Positions 8,740 through 16,237 of a stretch of DNA of 64,000 nucleotides are shown in pieces. The first letter of the stretch is position 1, and the number at the start of each line of letters is the position of its first letter. The stretch comes from Streptomyces sp. NBC_00239. GTDB taxonomy: Bacteria; Actinomycetota; Actinomycetes; Streptomycetales; Streptomycetaceae. The position numbers and the translations under genes were made by a program. Location of the stretch: positions 3,038,001 through 3,102,000 of the forward strand of contig NZ_CP108095.1 in the NCBI RefSeq assembly GCF_036194065.1, written 5' to 3'. The notes below the pieces were generated by a model. The model did not search any database and was not told the DNA's origin. It saw nothing but the letters and a program-made list of their open reading frames with translations.

Positions 8740-9420
8740 TCAGCCCCGGATCTTGAAACGGTCGCCGGTGTCCTCGCTCGGCTGGACCACGACGAAGCCC
8801 TGGCCCTTGAAGCCGATCTGGAGGGCCTCGCCGCTGCCGCGGCCGATGAGCGCGCCGGCCTTCATGGTGCGGCGCGGCTTGAGCTCCAGGCCGGTGGTCC
8901 AGCCGATGAGCGCGTCGGGGTCGACGTACGTCTCGCGCTCGGCGCAGTCGAGGACGGTGGGGATGCCGCGGCTGACGAGGGCGACCCAGCCGGTGCCTCG
9001 GATCACCAGGTTGGTGAGTCCGGAGCCGGAGATCCTGGCGAGGCCCTTGACCGGCTCGATGGCGAGCTGGAGGGTCGCGTCGCAGGCCAGCAGGGTGGCG
9101 CCGTTGACGGACAGGGCCTCGTCGGCGAGGTGGAGGACCACCACGTCGGCGCCGTAGTCGGCGAGGTAGAGGTCGCCGTCGCCGCGGCAGAGCATGAGCT
9201 TGCCGCCTTCGCCGGTGACCATCTCCTCGGCGGTGCGCCGCAGGCTCGCGGGGGCGCCGTCGAACTGCACGTAGCCGTCGTAGGCGATCATCGAGCCGGC
9301 CTTGGCGATGAGGTCGTGGCCGGAGACCATCGTGACCTTGAGGGTCTTGGAGTTGTGCACGGCCATCCGGGCGCCCGGGGTGGCGGCGACGCGGTGCGCG
9401 CTGAGTGTCTGCGAGTCCAT
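8740..9420 (-). CDS. AIM24-family protein (second gene of TerD/AIM24 operon)
   Basis: A 226-residue AIM24-domain protein; ATG at 9420 chosen because it begins eight bases after the upstream stop and gives a protein matching its neighbours in length. The same strand pattern is seen: LIAKAGSMIAYDGYVQFD, LMLCRGDGDLYLADYGAD, LLACDATLQLAIEPV, NLVIRGTGWVALVSRG, DALIGWTTGLELKPR. It is clearly a paralogue of the flanking AIM24 domains but well diverged, suggesting distinct roles, perhaps subunits of a hetero-oligomer (inference). Confidence 0.9.
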   Translation of the reverse strand: MDSQTLSAHRVAATPGARMAVHNSKTLKVTMVSGHDLIAKAGSMIAYDGYVQFDGAPASLRRTAEEMVTGEGGKLMLCRGDGDLYLADYGADVVVLHLADEALSVNGATLLACDATLQLAIEPVKGLARISGSGLTNLVIRGTGWVALVSRGIPTVLDCAERETYVDPDALIGWTTGLELKPRRTMKAGALIGRGSGEALQIGFKGQGFVVVQPSEDTGDRFKIRG

Positions 9421-9428
9421 GGCCTGCC

Positions 9429-11048
9429 TCACACCTCGAAGGGCTGTACGACGACGAAGTTGCCGGGGGCGCCGCGGAACTGGAGGTTCACGGCTTCTCC
9501 GGTGCGGCTCGCGTAGCCGGAGCGGCGCAGGCGCAGGGCGGTGGTGGTGACGGCCTGGGCGCCGGCCGACCAGGCGATCACGGCGTTGCCGTCGACGTAG
9601 GTGGCGGGGCCGACGGGCAGCACCACGGGGGTGCCGCGGGTCTTGACGACCACCGAGCCGGTGCCGGAGAAGAGCATGGAGAAGAGGCCGCCGCCGGGCA
9701 GGCCGGCGCCCTCGATCCGGCGTACTTCGGTGGCGAGCGACTCGTCGAAGGCGAGGACGCCGGGGGCGCTGGTGTAGAGCTGGTCCTGGCCTTCGAGGCG
9801 GATCACGAAGAGCCGGCTGGCCTCGTCGGCGAGGAAGACCTCGCCGTCGCCGGAGCAGCGCATGAGGGACATGCCCTGGCCGGTGAGCTGGCCGGTGAGC
9901 TTGCCGAGCAGGCCGGAGCCCTTGTGGGCGAAGTCGATGTCGCCCTGGTAGGCGACCATGCTGCCCTGCCGGGCCAGGATGGCCTGGTTCTTCGTCAGGG
10001 TGACGCGGACCTGCTGGGGGTTCTGCTCGGTCCACCGCTCGCCGGCGGCGACCTCGGCGTACTTGCGCAGGACCACGCGCAGGCCTGCCTCCGGCGGGAC
10101 CGGGGCGAGGGCCTGGACCGCGCCGAACGGCGGGGTGCCGGGCGCGGTGGGTGCTCCGGGCGGCCCGGGGGCGAAGGGTGCGGGCACGGCGCCGAAGGGC
10201 GGCGGCTGCGGGGCGGCGGGTGCCTGGGGCACGGTGCCGAACGGCGGCGGCACGGCGGCGGCCGGGGCCGGGGGCGCCTGCGGGGCGGGCGCGTGGGCCG
10301 CGATCGGGGCCGCGGTCGGCACCGGGGCCTGCGCCGGGATCGGGGCGGGGGCCGGGACCTGGGCCGGGGGTGCGCCGAAGGCCGTCGTCTGCGGGGACGG
10401 CGCGCCGAAGCCCGGGGCGGGCGCCGGTGCCGCAGGCGCGGCCGGCGGTGCGGCGAAGGGGGGCGGGGCGAAGGCGGGTGCCGCCTCCGGCCTGCCGGGC
10501 GCCGCGGCCGCGGGCTGCTCCTCGGCGACCTCGCCGCCGAAGTTCCTGAGCAGCGCGTCGAGTCCGCCGTCGAAGCCCTGGCCGACGGCGGCGAAGCGCC
10601 AGACGTCCTTGAGGTAGAAGTCGCCGAGCATCACGGCCCGCTCGGTGCTGAACTCCGCACCTGTGAAGGCGTACCTGACGACCTCTTCGCCGCCGGCGAC
10701 GATCCGGATGTAGCCGGGGCCGACCTGGGACATCTGTCCGGCGCCGTCGATCGTCGCGGTGAACGCGAGCTTGTGGATGCCGGCCGGGACGCGGTCCAGC
10801 GTCACCCGGAAGGACTCCGTGTCGCCGGACTGCGCGCCCAGCTGACGGATGGACTCCTCGGGCGAGGCGGGCTGGTTGAAGAAGATGAAGTACCGGTCGT
10901 CCGACAGCTGCTCGTTGACATCGAGGCCGAAGCAGCTGATGTCGAACGTCATCCCGGGACCGGAGATCTGGACGCCTACGTACAGATCCGTCCCGGCTGT
11001 CAGGTCACTGATCTTGGCCTTGTGGCCGCGTTGGAATTCCCTGGCCAT
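9429..11048 (-). CDS. TerD - proline/alanine linker - AIM24 fusion protein
   Basis: A 539-residue, three-part protein. Residues 1-175 are a TerD domain (KISDLTAGTDLYVGVQISG; FDISCFGLDVNEQLSDDRYF; YAFTGAEFSTERAVMLGDFY), the calcium-binding fold of tellurite and stress-resistance proteins. Residues 180-325 are a Pro/Ala-rich low-complexity linker. Residues 330-539 are an AIM24 domain (ILARQGSMVAYQGDIDFA; LMRCSGDGEVFLADEAS; AVIAWSAGAQAV). It is the first gene of the operon with two more AIM24 proteins, so the TerD domain is physically and transcriptionally tied to AIM24. In TerD proteins acidic loops bind calcium; the DxxxxxxD loop around residues 42-51 is present. The function is not established. 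Confidence 0.9.
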   Translation of the reverse strand: MAREFQRGHKAKISDLTAGTDLYVGVQISGPGMTFDISCFGLDVNEQLSDDRYFIFFNQPASPEESIRQLGAQSGDTESFRVTLDRVPAGIHKLAFTATIDGAGQMSQVGPGYIRIVAGGEEVVRYAFTGAEFSTERAVMLGDFYLKDVWRFAAVGQGFDGGLDALLRNFGGEVAEEQPAAAAPGRPEAAPAFAPPPFAAPPAAPAAPAPAPGFGAPSPQTTAFGAPPAQVPAPAPIPAQAPVPTAAPIAAHAPAPQAPPAPAAAVPPPFGTVPQAPAAPQPPPFGAVPAPFAPGPPGAPTAPGTPPFGAVQALAPVPPEAGLRVVLRKYAEVAAGERWTEQNPQQVRVTLTKNQAILARQGSMVAYQGDIDFAHKGSGLLGKLTGQLTGQGMSLMRCSGDGEVFLADEASRLFVIRLEGQDQLYTSAPGVLAFDESLATEVRRIEGAGLPGGGLFSMLFSGTGSVVVKTRGTPVVLPVGPATYVDGNAVIAWSAGAQAVTTTALRLRRSGYASRTGEAVNLQFRGAPGNFVVVQPFEV

Positions 11049-11182
11049 GCGTTCCGACCGTCCCCCATCCCGAACGTGAATGCGTCCCGTCAGGCTAACG
11101 GCAATCGCCGACTTCCAGCCAAGCCGGTACCGAGCCGGAACATTTCACGGACGGTCACCGGACGAACGCCCGGCCTCGGGGG

Positions 11183-11722
11183 TCATTCGTCGCGGGCGGG
11201 CGGCACGCGGGGCAGGCGGTCGGCGGCGACCACGCCCTCCAGGTAACCGCGGGCCCGTTCGGTACGGGGGTACGCCTCCAGCAGCCGCCAGAAGTCCGCG
11301 CCGTGGCCGGGGACCAGCAGGTGGGCGAGCTCGTGCAGGAGGACGTAGTCGACCACGTACTCGGGCATGCCCTGGAGGCGGTGGGAGAGCCGGATGCTGC
11401 CCTCGGCGGGGGTGCACGAGCCCCAGCGGGTGTTCTGGTTGGTCACCCAGCGCACGGAGGCGGGGCGCGCACGGCCGCCGAAATACTGTCCGGACAGGTG
11501 TGCGGCCCGCTCGGTCAGGGCGGTGTCGCCGAGGACCCGCCTGCTCTCCTGGGCCGCGAGCTTGTCGAGCATGACGCCCACCCAGCGCTGCTCCTCCGCC
11601 TCGGACATCCGGGCAGGGATGAGGACGACCGTGCGATCGCCTTCCCGGTAGGCGGAGACGGTCCTGCGGCGGCGCGCGCTCCGGCGGACTTCGACGGCGC
11701 TGGGCAGTGGATCGGCGGACAC
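11183..11722 (-). CDS. DUF45 / YgjP-like M48-type zinc metallopeptidase
   Basis: A 179-residue protein with LLHELAHLLVPGHGADFW (near residue 130): HELAH supplies two zinc ligands and the downstream HGADFW histidine the third. The preceding block TNQNTRWGSCTPAEGSIRLS is the family signature of YgjP/DUF45 (SprT-like) peptidases. The N-terminus is Arg-rich (VRRSARRRRTVSAYREG). Cytosolic, no signal peptide. Divergent from the E1-like gene. Physiological substrate unknown. Confidence 0.9.
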   Translation of the reverse strand: MSADPLPSAVEVRRSARRRRTVSAYREGDRTVVLIPARMSEAEEQRWVGVMLDKLAAQESRRVLGDTALTERAAHLSGQYFGGRARPASVRWVTNQNTRWGSCTPAEGSIRLSHRLQGMPEYVVDYVLLHELAHLLVPGHGADFWRLLEAYPRTERARGYLEGVVAADRLPRVPPARDE

Positions 11723-11982
11723 GCCACGACGGTACCCGGTGGCCGCGGCGGAAGTCCCGCCCCTCCGGTGGTTGACACGTGAACGATCACGATCGGTACC
11801 CCGGGCGCGGCATTCATCGGCTCATCACACTCATACCCCCTGCCTGTGGACAACTTTCGGCACGGCTTTCCGGATCCGGGCATGGTGCCCGTGTGCGCAA
11901 GAAACGGCGTACACGACCGGCGCGCACCGGGTGCGCCGGGCACGAGGGGCTGCGCGCGGGCGCGGCCGGGAACGGGGCGGGG

Positions 11983-13143
11983 ATGTATCCGAAGGTGAAG
12001 CCGGCGCTGGCGCGTGCCTGGCGCGATCTGCACACCGTGCAGTTCGGGGTGACTCCCGCTCAGGCCGTGGTGCTCGGGCCGGTCGACACGGCGACGGGGA
12101 GCTTCCTCGGGCTGATCGACGGGACGCGCGGGATGCCGCTGCTGCGGGAGGAGGCGCGGGCCATGGGGCTGCGCGACGGCCAGGCGGACCGGCTGGTGGG
12201 CCGGCTGGCCGCGGCGGGGCTGATCGACGACAGCACGGTGGGCGGCCCGGCCGCGCAGGAGATGCGGGCCCGGACCGGGACGGTCGAGCGGCTCGCGCCC
12301 GATCTCGGCTCCCTGTCGCTGCTGCGCCGGGAGCCGGGCGGCGCGATGCGCGCGCTGGCGGCGCGGCGGGCCCTGCGGGTGCAGGTGCGCGGCGGCGGCC
12401 GGGTCGGCGCGGCCGTCGCGTCGGTGCTGGCCGGGGCGGGAGTGGGCCGGGTGGAGGTGCTGGACGGCGGGCTGGCCGAGGTGTCGGACGTGACCCCGGG
12501 CGGGCTGCCGGCCGATGCCGTGGGCCGGCGCCGGACCGCGGCGGCCCACGATCTGGTGACGGCGTCCGCGCCGGGACCGCCGCCGCGCGCCCCCGGGCCG
12601 GGCGCCGGGCGCGGTGGCGCCGGACCGCCCGCCGTGGAGCCGGGGCTCTCGCTGGTGGTGGTCGCACCGCGGGACGGGCTCGCCGCGTACGCGCCGGACC
12701 CGGCGGGTGCGGAGGACTGGATCACCACCGGCATCCCGCACCTGTACGCGGGGGTACTGGAGGCCACCGGCCTGGTGGGGCCGCTGGTGCTGCCCGGGGG
12801 CACGGGATGCGCGGGGTGCATGGAGCGGGAGCGCGTGGACCGGGACCGGGCCTGGCCGCGGATGCTGACGCAGTGGCGGGCCGTGCACCGCCGGGGCGCG
12901 CCGGCCTGCGATCTGGCCCTGGCCGCGGCGGTGGCGGGGCTGGCAGCCGCGCATGCGCTGGCCTTCCTGGACGGGGAGTTGCCGGGGTCGGCCGGTGCCC
13001 GCTGGGAGGCCACGCTGCCCTCGCTGGAGTGGCGCCGGGAGCCGGTGCCGCCCCATCCCGAGTGCCCGTGCGGGGCGGCGGCGGGCACTGAGGGGGAGCG
13101 CGCCGCGGAGCCGCTGGAGGCACAGGACACAATGGCCGGGTAA
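11983..13143 (+). CDS. ThiF/E1-like, cyclodehydratase-type (TOMM-related) protein
   Basis: A 386-residue protein starting ATG at 11983 (MYPKVKPALARAW). The N-terminal 110 residues look like the winged-helix peptide-binding region of azoline-forming cyclodehydratase partner proteins. The middle is a shortened ThiF/E1-like fold (VRGGGRVGAAVASVLAGAGV), then a second strand SLVVVAPRDGLAAYAPD. A CxxC in GGTGCAGCMERERVDRDRAW (near residue 275) and a C-terminal CPCG (near 359) are the likely zinc ligands. No precursor peptide, YcaO or dehydrogenase lies beside it, so it is either an orphan RiPP-type protein or repurposed. A longer N-terminus from GTG at 11891 cannot be excluded. Confidence 0.75.
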   Translation: MYPKVKPALARAWRDLHTVQFGVTPAQAVVLGPVDTATGSFLGLIDGTRGMPLLREEARAMGLRDGQADRLVGRLAAAGLIDDSTVGGPAAQEMRARTGTVERLAPDLGSLSLLRREPGGAMRALAARRALRVQVRGGGRVGAAVASVLAGAGVGRVEVLDGGLAEVSDVTPGGLPADAVGRRRTAAAHDLVTASAPGPPPRAPGPGAGRGGAGPPAVEPGLSLVVVAPRDGLAAYAPDPAGAEDWITTGIPHLYAGVLEATGLVGPLVLPGGTGCAGCMERERVDRDRAWPRMLTQWRAVHRRGAPACDLALAAAVAGLAAAHALAFLDGELPGSAGARWEATLPSLEWRREPVPPHPECPCGAAAGTEGERAAEPLEAQDTMAG

Positions 13144-13186
13144 CCGCCTTCCGCGGTACGGCTGTCTGGGAACTGGAGGGGCACGC

Positions 13187-14515
13187 ATGTCTGATCTTCC
13201 CCGGAAAGCGGTCACCCGTACCGCCAAGCTCGCCGCCCTGCCGCTGGGGTTCGCGGGCCGTGCCACCTGGGGGCTGGGCAAGCGGATCGGCGGCAAGTCG
13301 GCCGAGATCGTGGCGCGCGAGCTCCAGCAGCGCACCGCCGAGCAGTTGTTCCGCGTGCTGGGCGAGCTGAAGGGCGGTGCAATGAAACTCGGCCAGGCCC
13401 TGTCGGTGTTCGAGTCCGCGCTGCCGGAGGACGTCGCCGGCCCGTACCGGGCTGCGCTGACCCGGCTGCAGGAGGCCGCCCCGCCGCTGCCGGCGGCGAC
13501 GGTGCACGCGGTGCTGGCAGAGCGGCTCGGGCCGCAGTGGCGGGAGCTGTTCGTCGAGTTCGAGGACAAGCCGGCGGCGGCCGCCTCGATCGGGCAGGTG
13601 CACCGCGCGGTGTGGCACGACGGGCGGGAGGTCGCCGTCAAGGTGCAGTACCCCGGGGCCGGGGAGGCGCTGCTGTCGGACCTCAAGCAGCTCGGCCGGT
13701 TCGCCGGACTGCTGGGGCCGCTCATACCGGGCATGGAGATCAAGCCGCTGATCACCGAGCTGCGGGACCGGGTGGCGGAGGAACTCGACTACGCGCTGGA
13801 GGCGGCGTCACAGGAGGCGCACGCCGAGGTGTTCGCCGACGACCCGGACGTGGTGGTGCCACGGGTGGTGCACCAGAGCGCGCAGGTGCTGGTGACGGAG
13901 TGGATGGCCGGGATCCCGCTGTCCGAGGTGATATCGGGCGGCACGCCGGAGCAGCGCGACGGCGCCGGGCAGCTGCTGGCCCGGTTCCTGTTCTCCGGAC
14001 CGGCCCGTACGGGGCTGCTGCACGCCGATCCGCATCCGGGCAACTTCCGCCTGCTGACCGGGGAGGACGGCCGGCCGCGGCTGGGCGTCCTGGACTTCGG
14101 GACGGTGGACCGGCTGCCGGGCGGACTGCCGCCGACCATCGGGGTCTCGCTGCGACGGACCGTGGAGGGCGACGCGGAGGCGGTGTACCGGCACCTGTGC
14201 GAGGAAGGGTTCGTGAAGGAGTCGGTCGCTCTCGACCCGGAGGCGTTGCTGGACTACCTGAAGCCCATCATCGAGCCGGCCCTGCTGGAGGAGTTCACCT
14301 TCAGCAGGGAGTGGCTGCGCGGCCAGGCCGCCCGGCTGGCCGACCCCCGCTCCCCCGCCCACCAGTTGGGCAAGCAGCTCAACCTGCCGCCGTCGTACCT
14401 CCTCATCCACCGCGTCACGCTCAGCACCATCGGCGTCCTGTGCCAGCTGGGCGCGACGGTCCGGCTGCGCGACGAACTGGATTCGTGGCTCCCGGGGTTC
14501 CTCGCGGAGGACTGA
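13187..14515 (+). CDS. UbiB/AarF/ABC1-type atypical kinase
   Basis: A 442-residue protein of the UbiB family. Start at ATG 13187 with GGAGG upstream. Motifs in order: AMKLGQALSVFESALP (the KxGQ motif), AAAASIGQVHRAVW (the Ala-rich loop), VAVKVQYPG (ATP-site lysine), EELDYALEAAS, HADPHPGNFRLL and LGVLDFGTVD (metal-binding DFG). UbiB proteins are ATPases or kinases that support isoprenoid-quinone metabolism; Streptomyces makes menaquinone. It follows the E1-like gene by 43 bases in the same direction. The M. tuberculosis counterpart is Rv3197 (from memory), also next to whiB7. Confidence 0.92.
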   Translation: MSDLPRKAVTRTAKLAALPLGFAGRATWGLGKRIGGKSAEIVARELQQRTAEQLFRVLGELKGGAMKLGQALSVFESALPEDVAGPYRAALTRLQEAAPPLPAATVHAVLAERLGPQWRELFVEFEDKPAAAASIGQVHRAVWHDGREVAVKVQYPGAGEALLSDLKQLGRFAGLLGPLIPGMEIKPLITELRDRVAEELDYALEAASQEAHAEVFADDPDVVVPRVVHQSAQVLVTEWMAGIPLSEVISGGTPEQRDGAGQLLARFLFSGPARTGLLHADPHPGNFRLLTGEDGRPRLGVLDFGTVDRLPGGLPPTIGVSLRRTVEGDAEAVYRHLCEEGFVKESVALDPEALLDYLKPIIEPALLEEFTFSREWLRGQAARLADPRSPAHQLGKQLNLPPSYLLIHRVTLSTIGVLCQLGATVRLRDELDSWLPGFLAED

Positions 14516-14557
14516 CCCCGGCGGGATCCGGACGGGATCGGGCGGGATCGGGGCGGG

Positions 14558-14806
14558 TTACCACCAGGAGGAGTCAAGCCTGCCTTCGATGGCCCGGATG
14601 TTTGCTCGGGCGCAGTCGTGGCAGAAGTACTGTCTGGCGCCGTTCTCCACGGAACAGGTCCAGGTGGGTGGGGCTCCTGCGGGGGCGATCTTGCCGCAGC
14701 GTGCGCACACGACGGTCCCGGCGTCGGGTCCCGGTGGCGCGGGATGGGGGTTCGGCTGGTCCACCTCCAGACGGTACCGCCACGCGGGGTTGGCGGAGCC
14801 CCGCAA
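14558..14806 (-). CDS. Small zinc-ribbon protein
   Basis: Up to 82 residues, with VVCARCGKIAP and YFCHDCARANIR forming a two-CxxC zinc ribbon, plus an extra cysteine in TWTCSVENG. Ends RLDSSWW. The TTG at 14806 gives the longest frame, but no good ribosome-binding site is visible there; a GTG inside RLEVDQPNPHPAP is an alternative. It is flanked by a strong hairpin at its 5' side and converges on the UbiB-type kinase. Probably a small nucleic-acid or protein-binding factor; function unknown. Confidence 0.7.
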   Translation of the reverse strand: MRGSANPAWRYRLEVDQPNPHPAPPGPDAGTVVCARCGKIAPAGAPPTWTCSVENGARQYFCHDCARANIRAIEGRLDSSWW

Positions 14807-14810
14807 CGCA

Positions 14811-14846
14811 CCGAGGGGACCGGTCCGTTCGGACCGGTCCCCTCGG
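14811..14846. terminator. Strong perfect hairpin downstream of wblC operon
   Basis: A 17-bp perfect stem (CCGAGGGGACCGGTCCG with its complement) and two-base loop lie 15 bases past the stop of the gene downstream of wblC on the minus strand. It is the likely end of the wblC transcript. Confidence 0.75.
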
Positions 14847-14860
14847 GGTGTGGTGGCACG

Positions 14861-15187
14861 TCAGTTCATGACGGCCATGGCGAGCGCGCGGCGGGCGCGC
14901 AGCGAGACGCGCTCGGCGCGCCGCTGCATGCGGCGGGCGGCGATCAGGCGCATGGCCTGACGTTCCGACTCCACCTCACGCATGCGGTCGTGCATATGGG
15001 CACGGGCCATGGCTTCTGGGATGAGTTGCATTTCGCGGGTCCTGTTCTGTCGCGCGGTGATCGCGCCGGCGGTGGTGAGGTCTGCGGTGGCGGAGCCGGA
15101 CGGCTGCTCGCTGGTGAGGGGGGTCATCGGGGCCTGCTTCAGGGGGTCGTGCGTGAGGGGGCGGTCGATCGTTCCCGCGGTGTTCAT
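14861..15187 (-). CDS. Conserved hypothetical protein co-transcribed with wblC
   Basis: A 108-residue, Arg/Met/Ala-rich protein. Its ATG overlaps the wblC stop by four bases, so it is translated by coupling from the wblC message. The N-terminal half is Thr/Pro/Ser-rich and probably unstructured; the C-terminal half (MHDRMREVESERQAMRLIAA then RRMQRRAERVSLRARRALAM) looks like one long basic helix. No known domain. Its linkage to wblC implies expression under antibiotic stress; the basic helix could bind RNA or ribosomes (speculation). Confidence 0.8.
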   Translation of the reverse strand: MNTAGTIDRPLTHDPLKQAPMTPLTSEQPSGSATADLTTAGAITARQNRTREMQLIPEAMARAHMHDRMREVESERQAMRLIAARRMQRRAERVSLRARRALAMAVMN

Positions 15188-15552
15188 GCCGCGACCGGGT
15201 TCTTGCGCGGGCGGCCGCGGGGCCGCTTGCGGGCGACGACCACACCCTGGACGAAGAGCTCGCCACCCCAGACGCCCCAGGGCTCGCGGCGCTCCTGCGC
15301 TCCGGCGAGGCAGGCCTCGACGAGCGGGCAGGTGCGGCAGAGGGACTTGGCGTACTCGACGTCGGCCGGGGACTCCGCGAAGAAGACCTCCGGGTCGTAC
15401 GAGCGGCAGGGGACGGGGACGCCGAGGTTCTCGATGGCGTCGTCGAGCGCGGTGAGCGAAGTGAGCGGGGTCAAGGTGGAGTCCTCCGGGACTGCGGGCG
15501 GGGAGATCGTCTGGGTCTGCGGTACGGACGGGGCGTGCGCTTCGAGTTGCAC
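15184..15552 (-). CDS. wblC: WblC (WhiB7-type) iron-sulfur transcription factor
   Basis: A 122-residue WhiB-like protein. Four cysteines for the 4Fe-4S cluster are at 49, 72, 75 and 81 (CRTCPLVEAC), the turn GVWGG is at 93-97, and an AT-hook RGRPRK is at 112-117. The AT-hook distinguishes the WhiB7/WblC subfamily, which acts with the housekeeping sigma factor to activate intrinsic antibiotic-resistance genes. Start GTG at 15552 with GAGGAAG upstream. The upstream region carries a leader ORF, an attenuator and a WhiB7-type promoter, all annotated separately. Position next to uvrD2 and mrx1 matches whiB7 in M. tuberculosis (from memory). Confidence 0.95.
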   Translation of the reverse strand: MQLEAHAPSVPQTQTISPPAVPEDSTLTPLTSLTALDDAIENLGVPVPCRSYDPEVFFAESPADVEYAKSLCRTCPLVEACLAGAQERREPWGVWGGELFVQGVVVARKRPRGRPRKNPVAA

Positions 15553-15661
15553 GGTGTTTTCTTCCTCGTCTTGGTCGTTAGCGTTCCGGCGTTGTGGCCG
15601 GTGTCGGCTGGTACCTGGTCTTGCCAGTCCCGAGGCCCCTTCGCTCCGCCGTCCCCGTTCG

Positions 15662-15707
15662 GGGACAAACAGAAGGGCCGCGGATCCCGGGTGGGGTTCC
15701 GCGGCCC
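15662..15707 (-). terminator. Attenuator (intrinsic terminator) in wblC leader
   Basis: On the minus strand GGGCCGCGG (ending at 15699) pairs with CCGCGGCCC, followed by TTCTGTTTG. This nine-base GC stem plus T-rich run sits between the leader ORF stop (15733) and the wblC start (15552). WhiB7/WblC genes are known to be controlled by leader-ORF-coupled transcription attenuation, which this layout fits. Confidence 0.75.
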
Positions 15708-15732
15708 TGAAGGCGCCGGCCTGATCAGGCGA

Positions 15733-16071
15733 TCAGGCTGGATCACTCCAGGGTTCGAGCCCACGGAAGGCCCACATCGTGTGGTGCTGGTGCTGCGTCG
15801 TCTGCTTGGGGAATCCGGCACCGGTCGCCGCAAAGCCATAGGCGTGTGCCTGGGCTGCTGCTACTGCCGGTGCCTGGATCGGTCGCTCATTGCCTTCGAT
15901 GCGCTCCCGGATGGGCAGGGAGGCAAGGGTGGCGATGCTGCCGAGGGAGCCGGCGGACACACCGGTGCCCAGGACCGAAGGCAGCAGGGAGGCGACAGAG
16001 GTGGAGCCGAGCAGGCAGGAAGCGGCAACCGAGCGATCGGTCATTTTGGTGGTGGTCATGAAGCTGGTCAC
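15733..16071 (-). CDS. wblC leader ORF (112 codons)
   Basis: Starts GTG at 16071, eight bases after a perfect AGGAGG, and ends 25 bases before the attenuator hairpin. The product begins VTSFMTTTKMTDRSVAASC, has an Ala/Ser/Leu-rich middle (LLPSVLGTGVSAGSLGSIA) and ends HHTMWAFRGLEPWSDPA. No known domain. Its place between the promoter and the attenuator makes it the probable upstream ORF whose translation senses ribosome inhibition and controls wblC read-through. It is unusually long for a leader peptide; whether the peptide itself has a function is unknown. Confidence 0.72.
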   Translation of the reverse strand: MTSFMTTTKMTDRSVAASCLLGSTSVASLLPSVLGTGVSAGSLGSIATLASLPIRERIEGNERPIQAPAVAAAQAHAYGFAATGAGFPKQTTQHQHHTMWAFRGLEPWSDPA

Positions 16072-16187
16072 TGGTCTCGCCTCCTCTCGGCGTCTCGGGG
16101 ACGGTGGCCCGCGGGCCTGTCCCATGTATTCGGATAAGTACAGCACGGAGACAGGGCTTCAGAGAAGCTCCTGTTTCCTTGGTTAAG

Positions 16188-16226
16188 AACCTATGGGGCC
16201 GTGCGGGGCATGTGCAAACTATTTTT
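16188..16226 (-). promoter_or_regulatory. WblC-type autoregulated promoter of wblC
   Basis: Read on the minus strand: an AT-rich block (AAAAATAG, 16219-16226) directly upstream of a -35 TTGCAC (16217-16212), an 18-bp spacer and a -10 TAGGTT (16193-16188). An AT tract immediately upstream of the -35 is the hallmark of WhiB7/WblC-activated promoters, where the AT-hook binds. It implies a leader of about 630 bases. Confidence 0.75.
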
Positions 16227-16237
16227 CCGACGAGTTT

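Noticed and set aside
11773..11800. TTGACA-type promoter before the E1-like gene
   Set aside because: TTGACA is present, but no TANNNT -10 at 16-18 bp spacing.
11983..13143. RiPP/TOMM biosynthetic cluster
   Set aside because: Only the partner-type protein is present; no YcaO, dehydrogenase or precursor peptide nearby.
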